Translations under genes and position numbers: made by a program
Origin: Sphagnum compactum
Taxonomy: Eukaryota > Bryophyta > Sphagnopsida > Sphagnales
Length of the DNA: 64,000 nucleotides
Direction of reading: 5' to 3'
Assembly (NCBI GenBank): GCA_965153455.1
Contig: OZ234498.1
Coordinates: forward strand, 13,516,001-13,580,000
In this document: in pieces, positions 49,481 to 63,609 of the stretch
How the letters are laid out: every line of letters starts with the position of its first letter
Numbering within the stretch: the first letter of the stretch is position 1
The notes under the pieces: model-generated
Databases searched by the model: none
What the model saw: the letters and a program-made list of their open reading frames with translations, nothing else
Told to the model about the DNA's origin: nothing

Positions 49481-50741
49481 TCTCCCTCCCACCCAACACG
49501 AAGACTACAAGGGACGACACAACAAACAAACAATCACACGCAACAACAATAGACAGGCAGCCATCCATGGTAACAATGCAAACTCCCTCCCCCGGGTGAC
49601 ATCTTCCAGATGATTTCACCACGGATTTTTCTTTGCAGCCGAGAGATGACGTGCAAACAAGCAAGCAAGAAACTCCTCCTGCTCCTCCTGTCTTGTTGGA
49701 CCACCACCTGCACCAAATCTCTCGATCTGATGCTCTATAGGTCACGATCGCAAGCAGAAATCTCACAAGAAAAATTGCAATGACACAGACAGAAGGTAGG
49801 AAATCGCGATTCAAGCTCGAGTTGAGGAGACCCAAGGCCACAAAAATCCAGTACCCATCACCCTAATCTCGAGAAGAAAGAAAGAAAGAAGGAAGAAAAC
49901 CCTAATTCTTGTCTGCTGAAAAAGGATGAACGAAGAGAGCATCCGGCAGGTTAGAGAAAGAAGAAACCCTAATCCTGCAAAAGCCCAGGGCTTATGGTTT
50001 AGGGTTTAGGGTTTACAATGTCTACACCCAATTTGTTGCGAAGTGCCTCAGACTCTCTCTTTCCTCTCAAAAATCCAGTATCCATCACCCTACTGTTGAG
50101 AAGAAAGAAGAAAGAACCCTAATAAATCTCTGCTGGAAAGGGATGAAAGAAGAGAGATGTGGGACTTTAGAGAAGAAACCCTAATCCTGTAAAATCCCCA
50201 GGCACAATTTCCACACCCGATTTGTTGCAAGGTGCCTCTCTCTGTCTTTCTCTCTCTACACATTTTGTGTGTGTGAACCGTGAATGTTTTGTTTTGTGGA
50301 GGAAACCTAGATCTCGGTTGTTGTTGTTGTGGTTTGAAGTAAATTCCGGCACTTATTTTGGGTGTGGTGGTGGTACATTGTTTTTTTGTGGAAGAAAGAA
50401 TGCAGATCTCTTTTGTTGGAGTGGTTTGAAGCAGTGTGGATCTGGGACCCAGTTCTGTAGAACTGATGTTGCAAGCTCTGCAGTATTAGCCTTTGAGTTC
50501 AAGGCTGTGTTCTTGTGGGCGGTTTCCGGAAGTTGCTGGATGAAAGGAGAAGCTTAGAAGCTTGCTTTTGTGACTGGCCTGGATTTAGGGTTTTGGATTT
50601 CACACGTGCAGGATTGATGCCGTGAAGCTTGTTTGGGTTTTTAGATAAAAGAGTTTTAGAGGATTGAGGCTCTCTGAATATTCTCTTAAAACTTTTTCAC
50701 TAGTTAAAGGATTTTGCCTTGTTATCCCAGTACAGCTTCTC
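49481..50741. promoter_or_regulatory. Bidirectional promoter of mS29 and PTRHD1 with internal duplication
   Basis: A segment of about 227 bp starting at 49842 ('aaaaatccagtacccatcaccct') is tandemly duplicated from 50069. Both copies carry 'gaaaccctaatcctg'. AAACCCTA telo-boxes occur near 49908, 49965, 50118 and 50180, and a TTTAGGG pair at 49998-50014. CT-rich stretches at about 50230-50258 may belong to the PTRHD1 leader. The multiplied telo-boxes suggest shared growth-linked expression, which is inferred. Confidence 0.7.
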
Positions 50742-52034
50742 ATGAACTCTTCATTGCTCCATCCTTCTCAAAGATCATCATCACCAGCAGAGGTCATTTT
50801 CCGCAAGCTCCTGAAACCTCTGGTAGATTCTCACTTTTCAGCTCCTGTTTCATGTTTCACATGCTGCCTCTCTTCCTGTGCTGTTCCTTCATCCAAGCGG
50901 TCTACTCCTCCTGCCCTGCCAATCCCACTCTCAAAAGCATGTCTTAGAAGAACTACATGTACCTCACGTCTTGCCTACTCCCTATTCTCTACCAGTAGAT
51001 CATCACCCCTGTGTCACAGTCCTTTCAAAAACACTGCTGCCTTCTCACGCTCTATGGATTCGCATTCTGAGGTTGATGAACAAGCCAAGGAGCAGGACAA
51101 AACACAGGATCAATCTGCAAGGGGGGCTGCTCAAAAACAAGATTTTGTTGTGCAATACATTGTGCTGAGGAAAGATCTGGTTGACACCTTGAAGTGGCCG
51201 TTGGGGAGTGTGATTTCTCAAGCTTGCCATGCGGCTGTGGCTGCAATCTGGCTGCATCAACAGGATTCTATGACTGCAAAATACTGTTCACCTGAGAATC
51301 TTGACCGCATGACAAAGGTGCGCACTGTCCAGAGCATTAAACCCTAAACACTGAATGCCAACCTAAAATCCCAAGTTTCTCTACCACCCCACAAGAGTGG
51401 GTTTCAGTGTCTCTCCTCCCCAGAGAAACTGCATTTCTGTAGTCCATGGATTCAGAAGCCCCGTAATTCTCAACAGTGCTGCAAAATTGCAGCTTGAATG
51501 GTTGAGAATTATGGTTTTACATTAGGGTTCTTGGGCTTCCAAGGTTTGTGGCTTTTATAGTCTTTCCATTTAGATATCCAGACTGAAAAACGGTTTGGTC
51601 CTTCGAGCTCAGAAATCTCAAGTGTGCTGTAATTGTGGTACTCGTCTTTCCACACTTGGTTTCTTCACGCCAAGTGTCATCTATTTGGCATGGGACTGTG
51701 TGGCAGTATTTCTGTCACTCTTAGATGTTGGGAGACTGCTGTGCTTGCTGGGTTGTATTATTTATCTGTATTGTTGTTATCCTAGGATATTGTTATCATG
51801 AGGCCAGGCTTGACACATTGGGTGATAATACCATAATGTCTAAAATTACAGGTTACATTGGAAGTTAAAGGAGAGATCCAACTTCAGAACCTGTCAAAGA
51901 AATTGGAAGCAGCAGGCATTGCTCACAAATTGTGGATTGAGCAACCGGAGGACATTCCCACATGCCTGGCCACAAAACCGTATCCAAAAAGTGAGGTCTC
52001 TGCTCACTTCAAAAACTTAAAACTGTGCAAGTAG
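50742..52034 (+). CDS. PTRHD1: PTRHD1-type peptidyl-tRNA hydrolase II domain protein
   Basis: Two exons, 50742-51317 and 51852-52034, joined in phase 0 (donor GTGCGC, acceptor attacag), give 252 residues. The first 105 residues are rich in Ser, Pro, Arg and Cys and look like an organelle transit peptide; translation from a second Met at 51054 would give a cytosolic form. The domain begins at about residue 130 (FVVQYIVLRKDLVDTLKWPLGSVISQACHAA in adjoining stretches) and continues with KYCSPENLDRMTK, VTLEVKGE, LEAAGIAHKLWIEQPEDIPTCLA in adjoining parts and TKPYPKS. These are signatures of the PTH2-fold PTRHD1 family. PTH2 enzymes cleave peptidyl-tRNA, but hydrolase activity of PTRHD1 itself is not firmly established. 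It is transcribed divergently from mS29. Confidence 0.9.
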
Positions 52035-53131
52035 CTATGAAATACAGATCTCTTTGGACCCAAGCACCACCATTGTCATATAGTGCTGTTAGGTTTTGTA
52101 CTTATTGAAGAGGAAGAAGCATTAGATATCAGACATTGAAGTTGAGAATGTATGGAACCTTATTAACATTTTTATCATATTCCTTAAAACATCTAGTGCA
52201 TTATTACACAGATTTTTTTTGCCTCTGGATCCGAGGATTTCACATAATGCTTCTGTCAATTCTGATGTGTAGAGTCACACTTGTCAATCACTGTCAAGAG
52301 GGAACATCTATTGGCAAGTTTGCATATGTATGTTTCTCCCCAAAAAAGCCATGCTGCTGATATACTTGGGAAGGACCATGATACCAAGACACCCAAGAAG
52401 AGGGCAGTTGAGAAATGGGGTTCACCATGAGATCAAAGCACTGATAGTGTATCACAAGCAGACACAGAGTTTGTTCAACACATCCAAAACTCATGAGCAT
52501 CTTTGGGAGCAAATATAAGATCTGACAGGCAGATTTACAAAATTGTGGAAATGAAATTCTGGAAAAATCACAAAACATGACACATTGCTTTTCTTGGTTT
52601 ACCTCCTAACTCAATCTGCAAGAACTCGCTCTTTATCCTTCTGTAGTTGGCAGGGAAGTCAAAACAGAAAAAACTCCTGCACTACTGATGAAGACATTTA
52701 TCTTACTGAATTGCTCATGCAAAGCTCAAATGGTTCAAAAGAGAGGCATGTATCTGCAAGAACCAATTTGACAAGATGATTCTTCACTATGATATCCATC
52801 AGTACCACATACATACAACACACACAATGCTTTCAATTTGTACCAGAATCAAGAAATCACAACTCATGAAGAATCTCTCTCTCTCTCTGTGTCTCTCTCT
52901 CTGAGTTTTGGAGCTCTGCCATTCTTGCTAAGCACCTTACTTACATCACGTCCAGTACCCATTTGTCAAAGCAAAGAGTACATGCCTATGAGTTCCTTTG
53001 AGCAAGTTCCTAATGAGAAAGCTGGAAGAAAACTCGAAAGAGAAACTTCAAGACATAACTTCAAGACCGGAGATGTGAATTGAGAGAAGAATTGCTGAAA
53101 GAGGGGGGGAAAGGATGCAGAAAAGAGGAAT
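52035..53131. other. Intergenic, no gene seen
   Basis: Contains the PTRHD1 3' region and a CT-rich microsatellite near 52875-52902. No frame shows family resemblance. Confidence 0.6.
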
Positions 53132-53410
53132 TTATTCCTGGTGAGACTTAATGCAATTATCCAGGCGGGTTTGAGCTGCTTCACACAGTCGTCTCTTGGT
53201 AAGAGTCCCTATGCTGTTGCAGTAGCTCTGGACAGCCTCGAACTCCATGGGGCATAGAGACGTCAGTATGCACACAGCAACAGCGTTACTCAAATGCTTG
53301 CACAACAGGCCTCGTTCTGGTTCTCGGGGATACTTTCTGAAGCAGTCTTGCATGGCCAAGATCTTCGTCCGACATGACGATGCCCGTCTTTCATCCTCAG
53401 CTGCCGACAT
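53132..53410 (-). CDS. Small multi-CX9C protein, probable mitochondrial intermembrane space
   Basis: A 92-residue single-exon frame starting MSAAEDERRASSC. It has eight cysteines at 13, 23, 37, 47, 53, 64, 76 and 86. The pairs 13-23, 37-47 and 76-86 are exact CX9C motifs, and 53-64 is CX10C. There is no presequence. Twin CX9C proteins are imported and oxidised by the Mia40/Erv1 relay in the mitochondrial intermembrane space, many as respiratory-complex assembly factors. A plant-conserved Cox-assembly-like family with this spacing exists, but I cannot name the exact member. A telo-box lies directly upstream (53411-53440). Confidence 0.8.
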   Translation of the reverse strand: MSAAEDERRASSCRTKILAMQDCFRKYPREPERGLLCKHLSNAVAVCILTSLCPMEFEAVQSYCNSIGTLTKRRLCEAAQTRLDNCIKSHQE

Positions 53411-53445
53411 TCTTAAACCCTAACGCTAAACCCTAAATCCATGAC
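53411..53445 (-). promoter_or_regulatory. Telo-boxes upstream of the CX9C gene
   Basis: 'taaaccctaacgctaaaccctaaatcc' (as two adjacent units) lies within 30 bp of the start codon, probably in the 5' leader or core promoter. Confidence 0.6.
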
Positions 53446-53479
53446 GTCTTCTTCTCCCTAGATAAAATCAAGATACCTG

Positions 53480-53725
53480 ATGAAGTCTGTAATTCTAGTG
53501 GCGTCATGGCCAATTGCGATTCATAAGATGCGGCGAGACAGACACAAACGGTACAGTACTCAGAAAAAATACACTGCACGAAGCAAAAAAGCAAGCAAAC
53601 TTCTTCAAAGCTTCGGGCAATTCTGTCAGCAATTCTACAGAAATCTAGCTGAACAAGAAGAAGAAGAAGAAGAAGAGAAGAAGGATGATGAAGAAGCCAT
53701 ATCAAAACTGGCAGTAATCCTCTAA
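53480..53725 (+). CDS. Doubtful small basic open frame
   Basis: An 81-codon frame from ATG 53480 has a strongly basic middle (HKMRRDRHKRYSTQKKYTARSKK) and a Glu run from a GAA microsatellite (53657-53685). It would be divergent from the CX9C gene and share its promoter. There is no recognisable family, and low complexity could explain the frame. Confidence 0.2.
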   Translation: MKSVILVASWPIAIHKMRRDRHKRYSTQKKYTARSKKASKLLQSFGQFCQQFYRNLAEQEEEEEEEKKDDEEAISKLAVIL

Positions 53726-55055
53726 AGAAGACCAGTGGAAGCAAGAGCAAGAGCAGCGAAGCCTTGTTGTAAATGCAGGTAGAGAAACAACAACCTTGCC
53801 CATCTCCGAATGCGCTAAAAGGGAGGATTTTTTTGAGAGCTGTCGGTTGGGTAGTTGCACTACTGCCAGCTACGAACCCTAAAACACACAGTGTTTTTCT
53901 AAAGAAGAAGGGTTCAAAATGGGGACTTCATTTTCATCCCCAATTTGGAAACCGGAGATCAACTTCTTTGTGCTAATGCAAAAAAAAAAATCCTTAACTT
54001 CCACACCCACCCCCATATACTCTAACTGGGTACTTCTGGGTTTTCTATTTCATCACCCACTCTACATTAAAACAAGGTGCACAAGTAGTGTGCCAAAACC
54101 TTGTCAATTTTCAGCTTGTGATTGAAATTCAGCTATTGAGTTTGGAATTTGTATTCATATGGTGATTTCCAAAATGTTTTTCCTCAAAGTCTGGCAACTT
54201 TGGCGCATTCTTTTCGCACAAAAATCCTTTCCTCAAAAGTGTGGCAACTTTTGGCGCATTCTTTTCACAAAAAAATCCTTTCATACGAGTTGCACTGGAT
54301 TTTTTCTCTTGATTTTTCTTCTTGCCAAATGGTGGAAATCACCGTGCCAATGATTGCAATTCATACCGTTGTTATCGAAAAGAAGGAAGAACACCTTCGT
54401 TTCCATCTTAGTTATGGTTGAAAATTGCCATCCCTGCACTTGTGCAATTTCTAATTTACTCTGGGGGAGTGTTATCCATCCGAGTGTATATGAAGCCTGT
54501 CTTCAGAAAGAGCTGCCCTTCACTTTTACCTCCAAAGCTATATATACAAACATAATACTGTTTTGAACATGAAACTTCACATTGAAACTCTATAGCTCAA
54601 GCCAAAAATGCATACCCTGTCATAAATGTACATAGTTGTGAGTTATTCTGTGGCTGTCAATTCCTTCAGCCTTCACATCCTGGATTGTGAAACATAATAA
54701 TACGGTAGTGAGAGTAAGAAATTGTCATGAATGCACATGTAGCAACAAAACCTAGCATAACTGCCAAATGTCACTGATATCCAGGAATACAACATGAATT
54801 CACAGAAGTACAGAATCATTAGACATTGTAGTTGGCACATGTACAATGACCCAAAATAGGGAAGAAACTGCAGGGCAGTGAAAACATCCACACGCACATC
54901 TACAATCACCTAAAAACAAGAAGAAACCAGTTAAACATCCACACACATATGTACAATCACCTAAAAACAAGGAGAAACCAGATCAGTTAAGCATCCACAC
55001 TGTGAATCAAATTCCCAAGGCAAAGCAAGCAGCAAGTATTTAGTGGAAACTGCAA
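53726..55055. other. Intergenic; two short tandem duplications
   Basis: A unit of about 50 bp is duplicated at 54182-54281 (landmark 'ggcgcattcttttc' twice). A unit of about 54 bp is duplicated at 54897-55005 (landmark 'caatcacctaaaaacaag' twice). No gene is evident. Confidence 0.65.
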
Positions 55056-55059
55056 AGCA

Positions 55060-55070
55060 TTTATTTATTG
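55060..55070 (-). terminator. Polyadenylation signal-like motif of polyubiquitin
   Basis: AATAAATAAA-type sequence on the minus strand lies about 165 nt after the polyubiquitin stop codon, a plausible distance for the cleavage signal. Confidence 0.5.
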
Positions 55071-55233
55071 ATTCGGAAGCCTGCACTTGTGTTGAAACAT
55101 AATCACACAAGAACATGGAAAACATGCGACTTGCAAGAGAGAGACTGACAGGAGAGACAGCTATGGCCAGGCCTTCAGAGCAGAAACCCTATTGGCAATT
55201 GGCAAGCTATCTATCATCATATATGGGCAGCAC

Positions 55234-56928
<1,695 letters not shown>

Positions 56929-57091
56929 CTAACTTCACAAAGAACACTCACAAAACACTATTCTCCAGATCGTTCACAACCAGAGCGTGCCGTGGAGAGA
57001 AGCGCAGAGGAACAAGAGCGACGACTGCTCGAGGACTATAGAAAGAGAAAGAAAGGGACGAAATACGAGAACGAAGGTGAGAAGAGGGGCA

Positions 57092-57099
57092 TATTTATA
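57092..57099 (-). promoter_or_regulatory. TATA box of polyubiquitin
   Basis: TATAAATA on the minus strand, about 260 bp upstream of the start codon. With an initiation point about 30 bp downstream the leader would be about 230 nt, usual for a polyubiquitin gene with a short leader intron. Confidence 0.65.
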
Positions 57100-57204
57100 C
57101 GTACAAAAGGCGTGAATTCTGAGTGTCAGCGATGATTTGGAGAACGTGAGAGAGAACTTGGGGAACTTCGATAGGAAAGGGACAACGATGTTACCGAGGA
57201 GGTC

Positions 57205-57245
57205 ATTCTGGAAGCTTCTTCCGCCATGTACGAACGTTCCGGATA
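57205..57245 (-). promoter_or_regulatory. Candidate heat-shock elements of polyubiquitin
   Basis: GAAGCTTC at 57211-57218 followed by TTCC, and CGAACGTTCCGGA at 57231-57243, both fit the nGAAnnTTCn pattern of heat-shock factor sites. They lie 110-150 bp upstream of the TATA box. Many polyubiquitin genes are heat-inducible; induction here is inferred. Confidence 0.45.
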
Positions 57246-57291
57246 CGTTACAGACTAGACTTGGGAAGCAGCGAACCAATCAGGGAACGTT

Positions 57292-57318
57292 CGTGCGTTC
57301 GTTCGTTCGTTCGTTCGT
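57292..57318. repeat. CGTT tetranucleotide microsatellite
   Basis: Six or so cgtt units immediately adjoin the MITE insertion site. Confidence 0.85.
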
Positions 57319-57320
57319 AA

Positions 57321-57564
57321 GAGCATCTCCAGCGGTGCTCAGTATGTGATCCTGCACAGAAAAAATTGGATGAAGAAAAGACAAAACATGCCTGTATAAG
57401 TTTGCGGTGGTGGGTGGGCTGTGCACCTGCAGAAAAGAGTGTAATAAATGTGATATGACTGCTGCTCAGTGTTTCTGACTGGCCCATAATAATGATTGGT
57501 CCAGGAGATTTGCTCTTAGTACCTAGTCCCCCACCTATCATACTGAATACAGCTGGAGATGCTC
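57321..57564 (+). mobile_element. PIF/Harbinger-like MITE, copy C
   Basis: Left end gagcatctccagcggtgctc, right end agctggagatgctc, with TAA on both flanks (57318-57320 and 57565-57567) as target-site duplication. The interior matches copy B ('gtgcacctgcagaaaagagtgt', 'tgactggcccataataatgattggtcc' in parts). At 244 bp it is a shorter deletion form. It sits about 225 bp upstream of the polyubiquitin TATA box. Confidence 0.9.
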
Positions 57565-57567
57565 TAA

Positions 57568-60500
57568 GTAGGTACCGGTAAGAGAACCGGTAAACATAAT
57601 CATTCTTCTGCACTTTATTTTTTCGATTTTCTTTCATAAGAAGAAGCGTTTTTTTTTTTCTTTTTCAGTTTTGTGAGGTAGGTGAATTGGTGAACTCCCT
57701 CCCACAAGAAGCCATAGCCAAATTTGGCTACAAGGTTGGAGAGGACAATAGAAAAAAATTAGGATTCCCACAACTGAGGTCTATAAATGAAATAACCTCC
57801 ATAAAAATCCTATTCATTTAAGGGCTTTCCAACAATACGAAGAATGCACCTCAATTCCCTCAAAATTTTAATTTTAACTTTGTTGAATTTTTAATGACAA
57901 CATTATTCGATATCCAATCATTCCTCTACCATAGTAACTCTAAGCATTACAAAACCTTCATTGGTGCACCTTTACTCATCAAAGGCCTCCCAATGATACC
58001 AAGTGTGTGGCTTTTGGTGTTGAATGAATTTTCAAAAGCAAAAATGGTACACTTTCTTCAACCTAAGTCTGAAATCCAAATTTCCCTAAATGTGGGCCAT
58101 TATTTTTGAATGCTTCACTCTTGGGCTTTACCCTACACTTATAGCTAAAGTTTCTTAGCTTTTCATTGTATCTTTTTAATCAATGGGTATCCATTGGCAA
58201 AAGAAATCAAAGGTGTTCATGAATTTTTGATGTTTTTTTTTTCCCCCTTTTAGGGGATGTCTTGCAAAACCCTAAATACTAAGGTGGATGGCCATATGTA
58301 TATACATAAGACCATGATCTTGAATGTTGCAAGAGAGCACATCCCAATCTTTCCATGTTAGTTTTACCCAAAGTTTTTAACAAACACATACATACCCATC
58401 TATCATACCAAATGTACAAATGGTTATTTGGAATGAAATTCTTTTCCTTTTGGGGTGCATCTTTTGTGTACATTGTGTCCTTGTATTGATTCTAAGTTGT
58501 GGATGTATACCTTATGTTAAATTTATCATTTAAAAGAAGTTTGAAAGAAGACTACACAAGATTTAAATTCCATGACAACAAAAGAATCCAAGCCACCACT
58601 CCAATTTTAAATTTCACTTGACAATCCATATCTATTGGAATGTAATTTGGATAAAGAAGTGGTCCCAGCAATTGAACCAACAATCCAAAGTTACCACTTC
58701 CCCCTTATACATGGTCCAAACAACATAACATATGTTACTTGAATTATTAGCTTAATAACACATTTATTGGCTATGCAACTTATAAAACACCCATAACTTT
58801 CATCTATTAAGGAAGGTTATTTTTGTGTTTTTTTTCCCTTTTGGTAAAATCATGGTTAGGTCATTCGAAGTTGACATTGTGAGGATTCACATCTTCCATT
58901 TGCTAAAACTCCTATAATAATGATACTAAATTTTGCATAAAATATTAATAAAAAAATTATATATTTCACTAAACATGTCATTGGTTAAAAATTTCATGTG
59001 AAATTTTGGAGTTTTCAATGTGAAATGGACTTTCAATGAAATAATTATTAAATTAAAAATTTCAAATTTTTATATTGGAAATTTTTCAATTCATGTTGTT
59101 GTGAAACTTTTTTTTTGATGTTGGCCTATTTTCAAGTTTATATTTTGACATTAATATGTCATTTTTTTGAATTCACATTTAAGTTTTCATGTATGCCTAA
59201 CATACATGATGTTATTATTTCAAGAGTACATTATAGCTTTTTTTTCCTTAAAATTCATCTATTTTTAATTCTTATTAAACTATATTGTAACATGGATAAT
59301 TCAAAATTTGACTATGTCAATGTTAAATATGCAATTTAATGTTAATTTCATATGTAGTTCATAAAAATGAGTATTGTGAGTTGAGATTTCCCAAACAACA
59401 ATGCTTCTCACAACATTTTTGGCATTGTTGGAAAGCATTTGATGAGTAGGGGTGCACTAAATTTGTTTTGTAATATTTAAACCTACAATGCAAGTGTTAT
59501 TGAATTTCGAATACATTATTTTGAAAATTCAAAAAAATCAAAATTTTAATTTAAAAGGAAATTGAGGCATGCTTTTGGTAATGTTGGAAAGTACAAAAAT
59601 GATTTCATGGTTTTTCAGACCTAAAGTGTGAGATATTGAATTTTCAATAATTTCTATCATTGTAAATTTAGTTTTTGTATAAAAATAACGCAAGTTGGAT
59701 TTCATACTTAGGTTGAAAAAAAGGTGTATCATTTGGAATTTCAAAATCTATTCAATAATATATTTTTTTCAATGACAAAAACCACAAGAGTGAATATGTA
59801 AACAAAAGATTCATTGTCAAAACATGATTTGCAATAGAAGTTAATCAAATATATTAATTGAACACAAAAATGAAATGCAAAAACCCAAAGTTTATTCAAG
59901 TTCAACAACAAGAATTTTTATCTCATATGTTGTTGCCAACATACATTGTAAAATAGCTAATGAAATCTGTCATGTCATGCTTCCATAAAACTTTGAAAGC
60001 ATTTTGCATTTGACGTTTTGACAAAATGATTCAACATTGTTAGTTTAGAGCTAGAAATGCAAAAAATCACAAAATGAGTTTCAATAGACAACCAAACATG
60101 TTTTTGGGCAAGATTATTTCATGCACATGTGACATGCACCTAAAGCTAGACATTTTGAACCCATTGAACATAATTTTCTTGCCAAATGGTTAAAAATATG
60201 AGTTCTTCATCTTGTAGCCCTTGCAAAATTTCAAGACTTTGAATTTTTGTATGATTTGGTTTTTTGTCATGTTCATCCAGGGTCAAAACGCGTAATTAGG
60301 AACCAAGAAGGGCATTGGATGTTAAACATAATTAGTCGAAATCAAACATTTATTTTTTATTACCATTTAAAACCATAGGAATTGGCAAGTTAGTTTTTTT
60401 TTCCCTCATATGAATGTAAGGAATTTAGAATAAAAATTCATTTGATCCAATTTTAAGTTTTGGTTTTAATTTAGGATGTTTGAAAATGTACACCTATTGC

Positions 60501-63210
60501 ATCAAATGGAGTCAATTTCACAAAGGACTATGAAAAGGACTCATATAATCAAAGAGTTTTCATTGAAAAAATATAGATGATAAGAATATATTAACCACAC
60601 TCAAAAAACATTCATACTTTTAAAAATGTGGAATTCTAAAACTTAAAAAAGAATGTTTCAAAATTGCTTTAGAATTTCAGAGCTTCAAGAGTCTTTTACC
60701 ACATATAAATGGGTTATAATGTATATGATGTATGGAAAAAAATTATAGCTTAAAGTATAAGTAAACTAAAGAATATGAACTTTTTATTTTTGGTGACAAT
60801 TTAAAATTTTGATCATTTTTCAAGATGAAACATTGAATCTGTAAGGAATTTGCACACTTTAAAAAATTTGTATTAAATAATGAATAACAAAAATAAATGT
60901 GATGCATTGGGGAACATTTAAATATTTTTTAGAATAAATTACAAAAAAATTCATAAAAAAATTCATTTGCATGTAAAAGATTTGGGAAAAAAGATGTGCA
61001 ATCCTTTTCCAAAATAATCCCTTTGGCTCTTAGTTATAGGTTTTGACCCTCCAATGAACATGTACTTTCATAAAAAAGGCATGTGTTTTTTGCACAAAAA
61101 ACTTGAAATCAATTGTATGACTTTATGCATTCCTTTTTATTCCTTTTTAAAAAATGTAATTTAAACACTTGATATAGTTAGTTTAAACTTGGACTCAAAA
61201 TGACATTTACATAATATTCAAATTATTTAAATTATTTAAATTAATTTAACAAGACTTCATTCTTTTAGCATAAAACAATCCACTACAACTATAATCATGT
61301 AAGATAAACAAAAATTTGAAGTTGTCCTTTGTAGTTTTTAAAAAAAAAAGTCATTCTTTTTTGCTACCCCAATTGTGAATACACCCATTTGATTATCTAT
61401 CAAATTAGACATCTTATGTTAGTTAATAAGCCAAACAATTTAATTATTAGACGAAATAAGTAAACTTAAGTAGGTAGGTAACCAAGGCCTCCTTACCTAC
61501 CTAGGCTTACTTAGCAACTTACTTAATTATTACATAGGCTAGGTAATTAACCTAAGTGTATTCTGTTTGTAAAGATTTATCATTTGTAGAGGTGAAGGTT
61601 TCAATGCCTTATACTTGTAATTTATGTGCATGCTTAAAGGATTAAAGTAGTTAGGTCAAACTAAGGTAGCTAGGTAGGTTAAATTAGATTGAGCTTATTA
61701 CCTACTTGCTTGCCTTTTAACAACCTACTTAAACCTATTTACTATCTACCTATTTAAATATATAATATGTATGTTTGATAATAATCCAAAAAAGAAGGTT
61801 TTAATTTAAGTAGAAATTTGAACATTCAAATGATCCATTATTTGTTATTCAAAATGATTAATCAAATAATCTCTTATTTTGCTAATAAAAAAGACCACCT
61901 TAATGACAATGGTGGGTGTAAATTGACTTGTCCAAATTGATAGGGTGGTCTATTTTATTTCTATAATTTTGGGTTTTTTAATTAAAAAAGTAATAAAAAA
62001 CATGTTTTCATGATAAATGTTGGTACGAAAGTTTGAATTCAAATCCAAGATTCCCATCTTGATGACAATTGATAATGGCAGTGTGGATGGTTAGAGGTGA
62101 ACCCATCACCTTCTAAACCCATTAGTATCACTTGTATTCAAAGTGTTTCTTATTTTCAAATTTCATGTCACTTTCATGGTGACCTTTAAACCTCAACCTT
62201 GGGTTCCAAAACTTAATTCCTAAGGGGTGTTAAACATGGAGGTTTAACTTGCCCTTAATGCAAGGCACCTACATGCATCCACCCACCAAGTTTTAGGGTG
62301 TCAAACACATAGGGTTGGTGGCTCATTGTGAACATGACAAAAACAATTTACTAATCATCACCCTTGTTTCATTGCCATACATGAATGAATGGAGCAATCT
62401 CGATGATCGAATCCAAGAAATGTCTACAACAACACCAAACTTTACAACCTAATGTTCAAACCTTACTAAAACTTAATCATTATGTTTCAACAACTCAAAA
62501 GTCATGTAAGATTTACATAATGTTCAAAATTGATGGGTAACCTTTTTCCATTAATCACACCAATTGCAACCCCAAAATTCATTGTGACAATTAGCATGTA
62601 TGTGGGACAACTCATAACCTTTCAATTGTGAAATATGCACATGTTTTTCAAGAGATTAACCTAAGAATGTGTGTTTATTCTTTTAAGTTGTACATCAACG
62701 ACACGAAACTTTAAAAGACCCTTTACCTCTTGAAAATAATTAATTGCCCAACCAACATAATGACAAAAAACTAGTGCATAACCCAATAACATTAGTGGGA
62801 AGATTTACACAACAAACAAGAAATCGATAAATATTACTTTGTAGAACAAAAATATTTGGCTTGTATAACACACTATGTCCCATAACAAATTTCTACCCCT
62901 ACCAATTAGCCGACGCCAAAAATGGTGATGCACAATTTTGGAAAGAGAAGTTCCATGCAGCCAATGGGAAGGCTCAACATGCACTCATGATGGGCTTTAT
63001 ATTTTTTTCTTTTTGAAAGGGAGGGTGGAAAGGGATTTTCAAATTTTTTTTTTCCCTTGTTCCCAATGTGTTTCTCAACACGTTCCCCCCATCAAGTTCC
63101 CAAAGTGTTCCCAAATGCCTTCCCTTGAAGTTTGCCTAGTTCCCAAGTTGTTCCCTAAGGTGTTCCCAAAAGCACGTCAATTTTATCCCATATGGTTTGC
63201 CCAAAGTTCA
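57568..63210. other. AT-rich intergenic DNA without a recognisable gene
   Basis: About 5.6 kb. A tagccaaatttggcta palindrome occurs at 57715-57732. From 58 to 62.9 kb the sequence is strongly AT-rich, with poly-A and poly-T tracts and frequent stops in all frames. A run of 'acctacct' and 'taggtagg' motifs lies at about 61470-61760. No family was recognised. Confidence 0.6.
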
Positions 63211-63217
63211 ACTTATT

Positions 63218-63290
63218 TGAGTTTTCATAATTCTTTCTTTTGCCTTAAGATACTTCTAAATGTAAATGGCGAGGCCACCACCGTGTGACA
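63218..63290 (+). repeat. Dispersed repeat family R1, copy 3
   Basis: 'gagttttcataattctttcttttgccttaagatacttctaaatgtaaatggcgaggccac' followed by 'gtgtgacacacc' matches the copies at about 3500-3610 (reversed) and 6275-6350. Confidence 0.75.
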
Positions 63291-63609
63291 CACCGATTTT
63301 TTAACTCAAACTATTTCGGAATCAAAGAACCGTGGGTCGCGGCTATTTCGAAAAACCTTATGAAACCATGAGTTTTCATATCCGAACAGACAAGGAACTG
63401 AGGTTTTATGGACGGTTATTTGGAAAAAAAAATTCCCAAAAAAAATTGAGAACAGTGGCTATAATATTTTACCAAAACCAAGTCTTTTGATTTTTAGTGA
63501 GAACCGTAGCCATGAATCCAAAGAACCGCCCTGATAACCGATGCAGTCTGTTCTTGTGTCTAATTACCCACCCAACACTCGTTCTAATTTCAAACCTGCA
63601 AATTTCAAA

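Noticed and set aside
49481-49492. GTG-initiated extension of mS29
   Set aside because: Nuclear plant genes rarely start at GTG and a good ATG lies 12 nt downstream.
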